Positions 22,200-35,019 of a DNA stretch of 64,000 bases are shown in pieces (within the stretch, counting starts at the first letter, position 1; each line of letters starts with the position of its first letter). The DNA comes from Manis javanica. Its lineage: Eukaryota; Chordata; Mammalia; Pholidota; Manidae. A program made the position numbers and the translations under genes. Under the pieces are notes generated by a model that worked only from the letters and a program-made list of their open reading frames with translations, was not told the DNA's origin and made no database searches. Location: positions 115,272,991-115,336,990 of the forward strand of contig NC_133166.1 of NCBI RefSeq assembly GCF_040802235.1, given 5' to 3'.

Positions 22200-23540
22200 T
22201 GGCCCTGCGGGCGAGCCTCTGGACCTCTCCCGGTGCGCGCTCCCTCCCTCCCCCAGGTGTCTGTCTGCAGTCCCCGGGTCTCTGGAGGCCTATGGGGGCG
22301 GCGCTCCCCCCTCCGACTCCGGCTGCAGCAGAGCCCGTCACCGCAGGAAGGCTGTTTTGGAAAACATCCCCGCGCAGGAGGGACTGCGCCGGGGCAGGCC
22401 CGCGCCCCGCGCGCCGGAGAGGCACGACGATGGCCCAGCGCATACGCAGATACACACCCGGCGGCCCCTCCACACACGCGCGCGCGCACACAGTCCCGCA
22501 CACCGGGACCCGGTGGGCAGCGCCCGGACAGGCGCAGAGCCCACCCCGGACCCGCGACGGCAGGCGCCAGCGCGCAGCCACAGACGCCCGCCCTCGGACC
22601 CACTCCCCCAGCCACTCTCAGACGCGCAAACACGCCCCCCGCGCCCGTCAGGGCCCGCCCGGCACAGCCCCCGCCCCCTGCGCCCAAGTGGCCTTACCTG
22701 GCGGCGCTCCTACCCCGCTCGGCGCTGCTCCCTCTGCGCCTTGCGCCTGCTGGGCCCCGGGGCCGCTGCGGCGGGATGGGCCCGGCCCGCGGCGGTTCCG
22801 CGCTGCCTCGTCACGGGGACACCCGGGGCCTGGGGAGGGGGACGAGCACCACCCGCCACCCGCCACGCTCCACCTACTGTCTCTATGCCCCGCCCCGTTT
22901 CCCCGCCCCCAGGCGAATCCCGCCCCACCTGAGACTCCGCCCCTTGCGGCTAACAGTCCTGGTCGACGGAACCCCACCTCCTTCTCGGGAGACCACGCCC
23001 CTCAGTTGACCACGCCCCAGGTCATACGAAGCCCCGCCCGCCACTGTCTCAGGAATTCCCTCGCGCTTCTTCGCTGGTTTGGGGACTCCTCTGTAGTCTA
23101 CAAGACCCCTCCCCCAGTTTGGGCTCCCAGACCCCGCCCACATATCTGGGGACTTCCGGGTTCTCCCGGAGACCTGGGCGCTCCCTCCCCCACCTTAGGC
23201 TGGGGGCTCTCTACCTACCTCCTGAGACACCGCCTCCCACCTGAGGGAAGCTGCGGAATTAGTGGAGGAGATTAGCGGGGGCGGGCAGAAGAGAGAGAAG
23301 GGAAACACTAGGGGAGGCGAAGGTGGGGGCGTGCGTGCGCAGGGCGAGAAAAGCTGCGGCGATTGACTGGAGGCGAGCACCCATCTTCCAGCCCGGATAC
23401 GCCGCAGCTGGTTGACCTCCGGCTTGCTCTGGGACCCCAGCTGTTCAGGAATAAATACCTCAGTCCTTCCCGCCGGCACGCACACACCACCCGAGATAAC
23501 ACAAAGGGGGCGGAGACCTCGGGGGCCTGCAGCCCCTTTC
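22200..23540. other. CpG island at PELI3 5' end
   Basis: It is very GC-rich with many CpG, including a run of alternating CG at 22479-22488. This composition creates long open frames on both strands (for example 22023-23009 and 22199-23275 plus) that resemble no protein family. Confidence 0.75.
22698..22900 (-). promoter_or_regulatory. PELI3: PELI3 promoter and non-coding exon 1
   Basis: A strong minus-strand donor, CGCCAG|GTAAGG, lies at 22698/22697 inside dense CpG sequence about 1.1 kb upstream of the coding start. That is the place and context expected for a non-coding first exon. No TATA box is evident. The start site is not resolved. Confidence 0.6.
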
Positions 23541-23589
23541 GGGCCTGGGCTTGCGAGAGGTCCGTAAGTCTGTGCCAGGTGCTGTACGC

Positions 23590-25375
23590 TCTGCCTTGAG
23601 CTTAGTTTGCTCAAATAATTCCTGGGAGGCAGGCACGACAATCGTTTTACAGATGAGAAAACAGATTTACGAACCTGACTTGGTCATGGTTATTTTGCTA
23701 GAAAGGGGTCAAGAGTGGAACTTAGATATCTAACTACAAAGTCGGGACCCTAACTTCTGTATCTTGTTATGACTAGGGTTGGCAGGAGGGGGCTCAGATG
23801 TGCATCGGATAAGATCTCTACAGTTTATTATCTCTTAGTCTGTTTGGAACTATAACCAAGAGGGAGGGGAGGCCCAGAGGGTGGACCCTTAACCCGTGTC
23901 TTGGAAGTGTGTATTTCACTGAGGTAATCCAGGAAGGCTGCACAGAGGAGGTGATTTTTGGCCCCAGTCATGAAAGATAAGTGAAAGTTTGCCCACACAT
24001 TCCTGAGAGGAAGTATCCTTCCCCTTCCCCTACCTTGTTGCTTATGAAGTTCTCAGTTTCTGAGACTCCCCCTGAGCTCCAAACGTCCACACACCCCACT
24101 AACTCCCCACCTAAAAATAGTCCAAGATACCAACTGCTTTGCCAACTGTTCTGGGCCCCAGGAACCAGCTGACATAAGAAAGTAGCCGACGGCATATCCT
24201 TTAGGGACAAAGGCACTCATTAATCAAAGAGAAACTCCCTGAGAGAGGACAGAGCAGTCTGCATTGTTGGGCTGGCAGCAGCTGACTATAAAAATTCTGC
24301 ATAGGAGGCCAGCTTCCATTCCTGAATGCCTACAGTATGCCCACCTCCATGCCAGGTATGCACAGCCCAGTGGTACATAGGGACACTGGGACAGTCTCAC
24401 TACCCTTTGCACTTCCAGTTTCTAGGACACTGCCCACCAAAGCGGACCCTCAGTGAACGCATGCATAATTACTATTAGAATCCCAGTTTACAGATGAGGA
24501 AACTGAGGCTTGGGGTGGGGGGTGGTGCTGGAGGTGGAGGGGTGGATACTTGCCCCAAGGCACACAGCCAGACAAGGTTGGAGCTGAGATTTGATCAGAC
24601 AGAACTCCAGGGCTATACCACCTAACACCAGACTGCAGGGAGGAAAGGCCAAACAGGATTCCAGGATTTGCCATATGAGGCAGAGATTTATCCTGTGGTA
24701 CAGCACTGGGATCTGAGCTGCTTAGTGGACCTGTCCAGATGGAGCACAGGGACCTTGGAGAGCCTGGGGTGGGCCTGGTCCCAGCATTGTACCAGTAGGG
24801 AGAGAGAGAGAGTTGGGACACCACCAGCAGACATAGATGCCCACATGCCAGCCTTGCTTCTGGCTCTAAATATTGTGCCCTGTCCCAACCACTCCAGCTT
24901 CTTAATCTCTCTAGGCCTCAATTTTATTATTTATACAATGGGAATAATAAAAATGCCTACCTGTGGTGGGATGTCTGAAATTCCTTTGTTCAGCCCCTCC
25001 CCTTTCCTCAATCTAGATCTTGACCCTATTGCTTTAAAAAAAACAAAAAGGCAAGAAAGAAAAGAACAAGGTACTTTTATTTCTTCAATACTTGGGTTCA
25101 AGTGCCTGAAGATGAGGGGCTGACATGAACAGTTTGGAAGCATATTTGTGTATCTAGTTGAGAAAGGATGTTGAAAACAACAAAACAAACTAAAAGCAAC
25201 AAACTAAAAGCTCTGGGCTAAGAGACGAGGTGAGAAGGAAGAATTCCTTGCTGGGCTCCATCTCTGAGGCCTCATTGCAGGGGAAGGGGGCTAGGAAATG
25301 ACAGAACCCTACCATAGATTTAGGAATCCAAAATGTATTCCTTCAAGAGCCTGGATTTGATTGGATCAGTTTATG
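23590..25375. other. Intergenic DNA upstream of PELI3
   Basis: MIR fragments occur near 23590-23700 and 24430-24600 (GTTTACAGATGAGGAAACTG). A short A-rich tract lies at 25035-25070. No exon is recognised. Confidence 0.45.
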
Positions 25376-26605
25376 GAGCAATGTATGTCCTAAGACATCG
25401 CTGAAAACAATAGAGACATCCTCGAGCAAGGGAAACAAAAGCAAAAATGAACTCATGGGACTATATCAAACTAAGTTTCTGTATGGCAAAGGACACCATC
25501 AACAGCACAAAAAGGCATCCTACAGCCTGGGAGAATATATTTGTAAATGACATATCCGACAAGGGGTTCACATCCAAAATATATAAAGAACTTAAACGCC
25601 TCAAACGCAAAAAGCAAATAACCTGATTAATAAATGGGCAGAGGATATGAAGAGACAGTTCTCCAAAGAAGAAATTCAGATGGCCAACAGACACATGAAA
25701 AGATGCTCCACATCACTAATAGTCAGGGAAATGCAAATTAAAACCACAATGAGATATCACCTCACACCAGTGAGGATGGCCAGCAACGAAAAGACTAAGA
25801 ACAACAAATGCTGGCGAGGATGCGGAGAAAGGGGAACCCTCCTGCAATGCTGGTAAGAATGTAAGCTAGTTCAACCATTGTGGAAAGCAATATGGAGGTT
25901 CCTCAAAAAACTAAAAATAGAAATGCCATTTGACCCGGGAATCCCACTCCTTGGAATTTATCCAAAGAATACAACTTCTCATATTCAAAAAGACATCTGC
26001 ACCCTATGTTTATTGCAGCACTTTTTACAATAGCTAAGATATGGAAGCAACCTTAGTGTCCATGAGTAGATGAATGGATAAAGAAGATGTGGTACATATA
26101 TACACAATGGAATACTATTCAGCCATAAGAAAGTAACAAATCCTACCATTTGCAACAACATGGATAGAGCTGGAGGACATTATGCTCAGTGGCAGAGAAA
26201 GACAAATGCCAAATGATTTCCCTCATTTGTGGAGCATAACAACGAAACAAAACTGAAGGAACAAAATAGCAGCAGACTCACAGACTCCAAGAAGGAACTA
26301 GTGGTTACCAAAGGGGAGGGGTGGGGGAGGGCGGGTGGGGACGGAGGGAGAAGGGGACTGAGGGGTATTATGTTTAGTACACATGGTGTGGGGGATCACG
26401 GGGAGAACAGTGTGGCACAGAGAAGGCAAATAGTGAATCTGTGGCATCTCACTACACTGATGGACAGTGACTGCATTGGGGTGTGGGGGGGTACTCGATA
26501 ATATGGGACAGTGTAGTAACCACATTGTTTTTTCATGTGAAACCTTTTTAAGAATGTATATCAATAATACCTTAATAAAAAAGAAAAAAGAAAAAAAGAA
26601 AACAA
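25375..26605 (+). mobile_element. 5'-truncated LINE-1, sense, with intact 3' UTR and A-tail
   Basis: The sequence begins inside the C-terminal third of L1 ORF2 (GGGAAACAAAAGCAAAAATG) and runs through GAGATATCACCTCACACCAG and CAATGGAATACTATTCAGCC to an A-rich tail at 26572-26604. The 3' UTR holds a G-rich polypurine tract at 26311-26369. Frames carry stops, so no ORF2 protein is made. It is less diverged than the other L1s here and is probably the youngest L1 in the window. Confidence 0.85.
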
Positions 26606-26984
26606 TAGAGAACTCAGCTGGCAATGAGTGGAGTGTAACAGCTGGGGATGGTCAGGGAAGGAGTCACACACAGCCCTGCCCAAACCAGTCATCGCAGGGG
26701 ACTGCTGGCATGCAAACAGCTGCACTCCTGCGGACCAGTCACAGAGGTCCTTTATACTCCTGGTATGGGAAGCAGAGGATGGACTTGACTAAAAGAATCC
26801 AGCCAATCACTAAAGAAGCAAAAAAGCAATTCACCGACTCTGGAGGGGGTGCGCCAGTACGAAGTTGTTACAATATATTAATAAGGATCTTCAATTTCCA
26901 ACAAAAAATCCTAAATCATGCAAGGAAACAGGAAAAGGTGAACCACAGACTGGGAAGAAAGCAGGCAGGTATTGTCAGGATGTG

Positions 26985-27640
26985 GGGAAATCAACACCTG
27001 CACACATTGCTGATGGGATTGTAAATCAGTGCAGCCACTTCAGGAGACAGTCTGGCAGTGCCTTAAACAGTTAAACAGAGTTAACCACATGAGCCAGCAA
27101 ATCCACTCTGAGGTGTATACTAAGAGAAACGAAAACATACCAAAATAAAATGAAAACATATTTCCACACAAAAATGTATACACAAATGTTTTTGGAAGCA
27201 TTATTCATAATAGCTGAAGGGTGGAAACAATCTAAATGTTCATCATATATTCCATATGCAATGGAATAGTATTCAGCCATAAAAAGGAACAATGTGTTGG
27301 TACATGCTACAACCTTAAAAACATTATGCTCAGTGAAAGAAGCTAGTCACAAAATACCATGTTATATTGAGTGCACTTGTAGGAAACATCAGAATAGGAA
27401 AATCTATAGGTACAGAAAGTAGGTGAGGGGGGTCATGGCAGAATGAGAAATGATAGCTCAAGGGCATGAGTTTCTTTTGGGGGTGATGAAAATGTTCCAA
27501 AATTGACTGTGGTGATAGTTACATATATCTGTGAATATGCTAAAACCCACAAAATTGTACATCTTAAATGGGTGAGTTGTATGATATGTAAATCATATCT
27601 CAATATAGCTTTGATTAAAAAATAAAAACCAAAAAAAATA
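26985..27640 (+). repeat. Older LINE-1 3' end, sense
   Basis: It includes TTGCTGATGGGATTGTAAAT, ATTCATAATAGCTGAAGGGT and CCACAAAATTGTACATCTTA, all typical of L1 ORF2 3' end and UTR. The interval 26606-26984 in front of it is unassigned. Confidence 0.75.
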
Positions 27641-27955
27641 ACATTGAACAAGTAAAGCCAAACACAGCAGAATTCATACTCTTTGATTCCATTGATGTAA
27701 TTTCAAAAACAGTCCAAACTAAGCTGTATCAGTCTAGGGTCACATGTACATGTTAAAGAAAAGCAAGGGAGTCAATAGCATGAAAATCAGATGGTGTTTC
27801 TAATTGAGAACGAGTATTAGGGGTGCTGTCTGGGGTGCTAGTCATTTTCTTAGTGGTGCTCATCTGGGTACTTGTTTTACAATAGTGAAGCTGTATGTTT
27901 ATGTTGTGCAAGCTTTTTGTTTGTTTTATAATAAAAATGTTTAAAAAAACCAAGT
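27640..27955 (+). repeat. Probable further L1M 3' remnant
   Basis: The phrases TACTCTTTGATTCCATTGAT and TTTGTTTTATAATAAAAATG suggest an old L1 3' end. It is diverged and the edges are uncertain. Confidence 0.45.
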
Positions 27956-29995
27956 TGAGCTGATTCAATCAAACCCTCACACTCTGCAGTTTGAATTGGT
28001 AGGGACTCATTCCAGCTGAAAGGACAGTGGGGAGAAGAGGCTGATGAGGTGAAGACAGCCATGAGCAGAGTGAGTTAAGAGGGAGCAGGACCAGAAGGGG
28101 ATGAGGAAGCCTGTGAGAGCACATAGGTGGCAGGGCAGGTGCACAGAGAGAAGCAAAAACGGTGAGAGGGACTAGAAAGGGTCCCTAAAGCTTCCTTTCT
28201 CTGCATCCTCGCCAGCATTTGTTGTTCTCAGTCTTTGCTACTGACATAAGTACTGCCACTTCCTAGGACATAAGAATCATTCCTACCTAACACTTGGCCC
28301 CTATTTGACAGGTCTATAGTTTGAATGTCAGTGACTTTCAAACCCCACTTCTGGCACCAATTTCTGTATTATTTATGGGTTACATAGGAGAAAAAAAGAA
28401 AGCTCTGTAATTAGACACAAGAGGGTATTACAGAATCTTGATGAAATAGACGTTTGTTATACTTTTTGGCTGCTTATAATCTGAAACTTTTCCCATGTGT
28501 GTATAATCCCAATTTGATGAGACAGCAATAAAGGTTGAAAATACCAGGCACTCCCTTTTCCAGCATCCCATGCATCTAGGATGCAGATGCATGTCTTGAC
28601 CTCTTCCAATCAGAGGCATCGGCTTCAGATGAATCAGAGGCCAGTTCCAAAGAAGCAGGGGTGGGGGAGGTGGCAGTGGCTAAATCCAACAGTGGAAGTG
28701 GTTCCAACTACCGAGTCTACAGCCTCTGACTGTGGAGTCAGTGGTATAGGTGCTGGGTCTATGCCAATTGGGGGCGGTGGTGTGTTCTTAGGTCCAATTC
28801 TACAGCATGATTCTGACTGGTGTGCCCAGTTGCTACTGAGTCTACTTCCCTGTGTAGCCTGGAGACTCTGTGGTGTACCCAGTATCATTTCATAAATTCT
28901 CCTGCTGCTTAGATTGTGCAAAATTGGCTTCTGTGCTTGACATTAATGACCTACCTGGGGATCGGGAAGGCACTGTCTCTCCTCATTTCATGTGTCTTTA
29001 TCTCTCTGTATGTTGGCATTATCCTTCCCTCCCTGAAACCAACATACTTGGCCTGAGGTAGGCAATGGCTGGCCCATATCCCCCAAGTTTTTTGATACTT
29101 CTTTCAAGAAGCCATCCCAGATTGAGAATAGAAGTTCTAACTTTTAATTTAAAAATATAGGGGGAAGACCTCTGGCTCAGCATGGGTGAGATGCTTGTTC
29201 CTGGCCAGTCAGCCATAGACAGACAGGGTCATAGAATAAAAAAAAAATGATTGCTGAATCTAACCCTATGGATTGGGGGTGCAGTTTCAGAGAATGGGGA
29301 CTCCAGGTCACAGATTGCACCCAGCAGTGTCCACTACAAAAAGCAGTGAAGTGTGGTGAAGTGGGGAAAACAAAAGCAAGGGGCAGGGGGTGTGTGAGGC
29401 TTGAAGTGGGGTTCAACTTACAGTCTAATGGCCCTTGAGAGGCAAGAAATTAGAATTTTACCTTCTGGATGATGTGGAATTACTGAGAAGCTACTGATGA
29501 CAAGTTTTAGATATTCAGGGTAGGAAATTTTCAATGTACAGAAAAGGAGATATAAGAAAAAAGAATTCTCAATTTTACTATCCATTTGGGTGTATTTTCC
29601 TTTCAGTGTTTCCTCTAGGTGTGTGTGGACACACACACACACACACACACATTATAGTCACTATTCTATATATACAGTTTGCTATTCTGCTTTGAGCAAT
29701 TAACATGATATCATAAGCTTACTTCCCTGTTATTAAATAGTCCTCCTACATAGAATTTTAATGGCTAGGATGGTTAGGGGTGGCCTCTTTGAAGAGGTGA
29801 TGTTAGACCTGAGACCAGAATGATCAGGAGCCTGTCCAGGGAAGAGTTTTCCAAGCAGAAGTAATAGCTTGATGGGTTTAAGGAAGAGTGTAAAGAAAAA
29901 CTCCCCTTGTGTTTCTTCTCTACTGACACTTAATCCATTCTCTGACCCTCTGGCGGACACCAGCTAGGTGTCCTACAATTTAACTGAATTCTGAC
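27956..29995. other. Intergenic DNA with small repeat remnants
   Basis: A 60-base antisense L1 scrap lies near 28185-28250 (CTGCATCCTCGCCAGCATTT). The block 28420-28930 looks repeat-like but I cannot name it. No gene is recognised. Confidence 0.35.
29629..29650. repeat. (AC)11 microsatellite
   Basis: This is a perfect dinucleotide run preceded by GTGTGTGG, so it could fold back on itself. Confidence 0.95.
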
Positions 29996-29999
29996 ACTA

Positions 30000-30640
30000 T
30001 GTACCTGGAGATAGTGCAGACCCCACAGGTGAAGGACTCAGTCCTGCAAGATGACCCCTACTTCACATACCAATTCCAAGTCTGGGTTGTCATCAGTGCT
30101 TCTAACAGACTGGCTAGAAATTGGGGTCATGAGAATGGGGCTAGAAATTGGGTGTTCTCATGACCCCTACTTCGGATTTGATCATTTGCTAGAAAGGCTC
30201 ACAGAACTCAGGAAGTAATTTACTTGCTACGGCTGGTTTTTGCAAAGAATATTTCAAAGAACACAAATGAACAGGTAGATGGAAAAGATGCAGAGGACAC
30301 AGGATGGGGAGGGGCACAGAGCTTCCATGCCCTCTCCCAGCACGCCACCTGCCCAGGACTTCCACATGTTCACCAGCTGGGGAGGTCTCAGAACCCTGTC
30401 CTTTGGGTTTCTATGGAGGCTTCATTAAGTAGGCATGACTGGTTAAATGATTGGCTATTGGTGATTAATCCAACCTCTAGACCCCCTCCCCTCTCATCTG
30501 CGGTTATCTAGGGGGTTTTCAAAAATCACCTCTTTAACAGAAACTCATATGTGGTCAAAAAGTCTTTCATTTTGTTATGAATAACAAAAGACTCTTCTTT
30601 CACTTCTATCTAATACTCAAGAAATTCCAAGGGTTTTAGG
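30000..30640 (-). repeat. MaLR/ERVL-type LTR
   Basis: The series CTTGCTACGGCTGGTTTTTG, AGGGGCACAGAGCTTCCATG and TTTCTATGGAGGCTTCATTA resembles a mammalian MaLR/ERVL LTR, most likely antisense. It contains an inverted repeat of GGGGTCATGAGAA (about 30123-30135) with TTCTCATGACCCC (about 30155-30167). The subfamily is not determined. Confidence 0.5.
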
Positions 30641-33115
30641 AGCTCTGTGCCAGGAACCTGGATAAAAACAAAACATGTATTTTGTATTATAAATCACAAT
30701 GCCACAACAACCAAGTTGGCTGGAGTGGAATGAGAGAGGGAGGGGAAGGAGGGGCTGTCAGAGGGAGGGAGGAGGCAGGCAGATCACATCCGGCAGGGTA
30801 AGCATTTAGGACTTCACTCCAGTTCCAGTGGGAAATCACTGGAGCAGGTGAGCGACACAATGACAGTGACAGTGGCAAAATCCGACTTATGCTTTAGAAA
30901 GATCCCTCTAGGCTGCTCTAGGAAGGTCTGCAGAGGAGCCAGAGTGGAAGCAGACACCTGTTGGAGGCTGTTCTCACCCAGGTGGAGGACTGTGATGCTG
31001 AAACTAGGATCACAGAGGTGGAAGTAGTGGGGATAATAGATGCAAGGGTCACTGTGTTTGTTCCACAAATATTTCCCAAAGACCTACCGCATGCCAGGTC
31101 CTAGGTCAGGCATTGGACATACAGGAATGAGTAAAGTGTGACATCATTTTTGAGGAGTCACACAGGCCACTGCAATGGCTTTCTTTTTTGTTCTTTTTTT
31201 GGCCATGAGCGTTAGTAGGGAATACAATTTTATTGTGGTCCAATACACACACACACATACACAAGGGAAACAAGTTCATGGGATAATACACATCTTTACT
31301 CCACGAGCGGTAGCCTGCTATATTCTATTCTGTTCCATTAGAAATGCTGGTTGAACTCATGAAATCAATTGTGTAGCCCACTGACAGGTCACAAACCCAG
31401 TATGAAAAGAGCCCCGTGGGCAGGTCTGGGGTCTCCTGAGGCCGCGCTCCTTGACACCCAGGTGGCCGCCTTCTTGCTGATCCTTCCTCCGTGCAGGTCT
31501 GTGCTCCAATCTCCTCTTACAAGGACACCAGTCAGATTGGATGAGAGCCCAAACTAATGGCCTCATTTTAACTCGTTCACTCCTTTAAAGGTCCTGTGTC
31601 CAAATACAATTACATTCTGAGGTGCTAGTGGTTAGAGCTTGGACATATCACCCTTTGGGGAGAGAGAATTCAGCCTATATCAAGTCGCTTCCTGAGGGAT
31701 GGGAGGCGGAGGGAGTCAGGAAGGAAAAGAGAGGGAGAATGTCCCGAGGTCCACAGGTGCACAGAGCGGAGGAGGGGAGGGACACACTCTCCGGCGTGGC
31801 GGGAGGGTGAGGGAGGGAGCTCAACAGGGCTAGATCCAGGGCCTTGAGTCCCGTGTGTAGACTCATAGAGCAAGGAGTCTCAGCAGGGTCCCCCGGGGCA
31901 CTGGAGGAGAATCGCAGGGAGCTGAATTTTAACGATTGTTTCAGTAGGACCGAGACCCACACACTGGGAAAAGAAGCTGTAGGTGCCATGGTCTGGCTTT
32001 AGAGGGGCCTGACGCTGGCTGCGTTGGAGAGGATAGATTGGAGGCAGCCAAAAAAAAAGATGAAGTCTGAACCAACAATAATATTTAACCTTTATAGAGG
32101 GCTCACCGTATGCCCGTGGCAGGCCTGAGCCAAGCACCCTGCCTGAGTAATCTCACTAAATTCTCTCAGTAGTCCTGTGTGGTAGGACTTGATTATTCTT
32201 ATTTCACAGTTGAGAAAACTGAGGCCCAGAGAGGTGAGAGGACTTGTCCTGAGTCACACAGTTAGGGAGAAGTGCGTGTGTTGGAAATAGCAGAACCTGG
32301 ATGCTAGCCCTGCTCTCTGGGCAGTCACAGAGGGGATGGCAGAATTGGTGGGAGCTGTGGGACATAAGTGCACAGGACTTGGGGACAGGTTGAATGTGGG
32401 GGCTGAGTGGGCAGGGTGAACTCTATGTGAGCAGTTCTGCCTAACTCCCCATGTCTGCACTTAGAGGATGAAACGAGCTCAGCCCACTCCTTCTCCCTCT
32501 GCCTCCCTTCTCTCTGCTCTTCCATGCTGCCCCAGGGACTCCCAGGGTACCGGCATGGGGCTGAGCATTGGTCCCTGTGAGTGTGATGGGTACAGACCTC
32601 AGTGCAAATTTCCTGAGTGTAAGATACGGAACTTTACTTTTTTCTAATTGAACCTCATCTCTGTGTCCATTGGTGGAAATTCTGAGTTCTTCCCCTTCCC
32701 TTGGCAAGATGCATCTGGCACCCTATGCTGTCTGTTCACACAGGTCTCTGTCTAGATGGCCTGGCTGGACCTTGATGCTGAGAAGGCCTCTGATTGGTCA
32801 GCCTTTCCCTCAAGAGCTGGTGGCCTCTCTGCTCTCTTTGTCATGTTTTGAAGCACAGGAGCCTCCCTGTCCAGGGACACAGGCACTTCTGCCAAGCCTT
32901 CTGTGGCCACTACACAGCACACCTGCTCCCTCCCAGGGTCTGGCTGCCTCCTTGGGGGATGGGACTAGCCACCCACTGACCTCTGTCCTTAACTGCTTTC
33001 TGAGATCTTTTGACCCATCTGAGGAGCAGGCTGCAGGCCTTTCTAGCCCAGACCTCCTACATCTTTCCTCTGGTCACCCCACCTCCCTCTTGGCAGCCCA
33101 GTGAATCTTCTTACA
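30641..33115. other. Intergenic DNA with ancient repeats
   Basis: An old repeat-like piece lies at 30800-31130. A MaLR MLT1-like 3' piece lies at about 31540-31685 (GGCCTCATTTTAACTCGTTC). An AC-rich stretch is at 31241-31262 and a MIR at about 32090-32290. No gene is recognised. Confidence 0.45.
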
Positions 33116-33119
33116 CTAT

Positions 33120-33560
33120 GTACTATTAAAAAAAGCAAAATTCATCCAAGTAAATTTGAAGATCCAATTGGCTTATTAAGTGATTATGAATCAGGCAGCA
33201 TCCCCTCTAGAAAGTAGAGAGATGCTCCAAAGGGCAACAGAAAAGGAGAGGTTTTTAAAGACAGGACGAAGTCACAAACAGAAAAAAGGATTATTTCTGG
33301 TGAGGTCACCTTCATTTGGGGACAAAAAAAAGGTCTTATTAGGTGGATTACCTCATCTTTGGGGGGTGGATAGTGCTCCAGTGACATTATCCTATTAATG
33401 CTGGCCAGAAAATTCCTGACTAGATTTTAGAGGAGGTTGAAATTGCATTTAGGTTAGTATTGCTGCAAGGAAGCTGCAACTGGGGAGGTTTCTCCCCACA
33501 CACTAGGTGCAGCACTAGGAGAAAGCTCAGCTTGGATGGGGGAGGTTCTTAACTCTGAAC
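33120..33560 (-). repeat. ERV LTR, antisense
   Basis: The sequence with ATGAATCAGGCAGCATCCCC and GAGATGCTCCAAAGGGCAAC is a common mammalian ERV LTR motif read in reverse. Its outer edges are approximate and it may extend to about 33760. Confidence 0.5.
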
Positions 33561-34079
33561 AAGAAAGAATTATTGAGCAGGTCATATGCCTTAAAGCAAG
33601 AGTAGCAGTGAACGGCAGCAGCTGTGCCTGCAGCAGAGAGCAAAGAAGGGCAGAAGGAGGGAAGGGACAGTCATTGAACTCCTGCTCCGCTTAAGGCAAA
33701 TCCCTTGCCAACTTTCCTAAAGTCAGGGTCATCTGGCATCCACTGTCTTTTTGAATCTGCATGGCGTGGGGACTAAGCCCCTGCCACTCTAGGATTTGGG
33801 GGAGCCACAGAGCACTGAATGGCATGACATTATGTTCTGAGAACTTCCCAAAGGCAAGAAAGGAGATTTCCAGGCAGGCTACTAAAGAGCATGATCATAC
33901 AGCTGCAGTCCTGCCCGGGTCACCCAGGTGACGGGAACTTGCAAAGCCAAATCAGAGCTCTCAGTAGCCTCTCCCTACTTATCTGGAGTAGAACATAGGC
34001 AGAGTGAAGACGTGCTTAAGTCTGGAAAACAGCATGAAATAGCAGTGACAAACACACCACACTGGAAGAGTGCAGAGAC

Positions 34080-34800
34080 AAAATGCAGTAAGTTGAACAG
34101 TGAGAAGGCTTTATTTAAAAGATACACCCTTAAAGAAAGGGAGTGCAGGCAACCTGAGAGAGGAGGCGTGCTTAAGTGTTTGGGGTTTGGGGTTTTATAG
34201 GGCCTTTTGAGTATGGGTCAGCATAAGCCATGATATATACAGGTGACTCATAATTGCTTTTAAGTTTTGTCTTAAGAATAGGGTTATTTAGGTGACTGTG
34301 TTGACCTGGACCTTGGCATTTTTTAGCCACATAGGTTCATTTATACTTTGGAGGTCTATCCCCCGCCCTGGTTACAAAGTTACTTAAATGATGATGGGGC
34401 TGGAAGAAGAGGAAGAACAGCCTATAGTTTAAGTTTAAGAATAAATTGGGCCTTTTTCACAGGCTAAGTAGACTTTACAGTGGCATGACCCTTGTCCCAT
34501 TCCCCTGCCCTACCTCAGTATTAAGCCCCAGTTTGGTGACTGGGCTTATCAGAAGTGACACTATGTGAGCCTGTATCTTTCTTTTTACCAGCATGTTGGG
34601 GGTCTGCAAATCCCCTGCTTGCATACCTTTGGTCCAAGCTTTTCTATGTTCTGTGGAGCACAGGCTCAGTTTAAGCCTGATTTCCACTTCATTTTCTTTT
34701 TCTCAAACTGTTTTCCTGCAGCTTAGATGCCTCACTCTCCTTGTCGGTCTCTTAACTCCATGGCTGCTCCTTCTTGTTCTCCTTTGCTTACTTTTTCCTC
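34080..34800 (-). repeat. ERV LTR, antisense
   Basis: The block starts in CAGTGAGAAGGCTTTATTTA and carries GAGTGCAGGCAACCTGAGAG and GACTTTACAGTGGCATGACC. A second block at 35020-35700 shares the same order of motifs, and the inverted arm at 36297-36715 shares the GGCATGA part. TTTATT near one end would be AATAAA in the LTR sense strand. Confidence 0.5.
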
Positions 34801-35019
34801 CCTTCTCTTTACTCCTTCAATGCTGAGTTCTCTTCCCCCCACCCCAGGCAATCTGATTTCTGGCTCTGACCACCAGTCTCCAGGGAACCAGGCCTAAAAG
34901 AGTTAAAAGCAGCTCTCTAACCCCTCGCAGGCCAACAAGAGCCAGATCACGTTGACTGAGTAAAGGTGGCAATGTTCCTTGGTCTTCTTTATTCCTGGAA
35001 TTTAGAAATGTTAGAGGGG

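Noticed and set aside
22023-23275. Plus-strand open frames of 328 and 358 codons
   Set aside because: They lie in the PELI3 CpG island, overlap each other in different frames, are Pro/Arg/Ala-rich and resemble no family. GC-rich DNA lacks stops.
29600-29660. CRISPR-like regular repeat
   Set aside because: It is a plain AC microsatellite, and the window is from a mammal.
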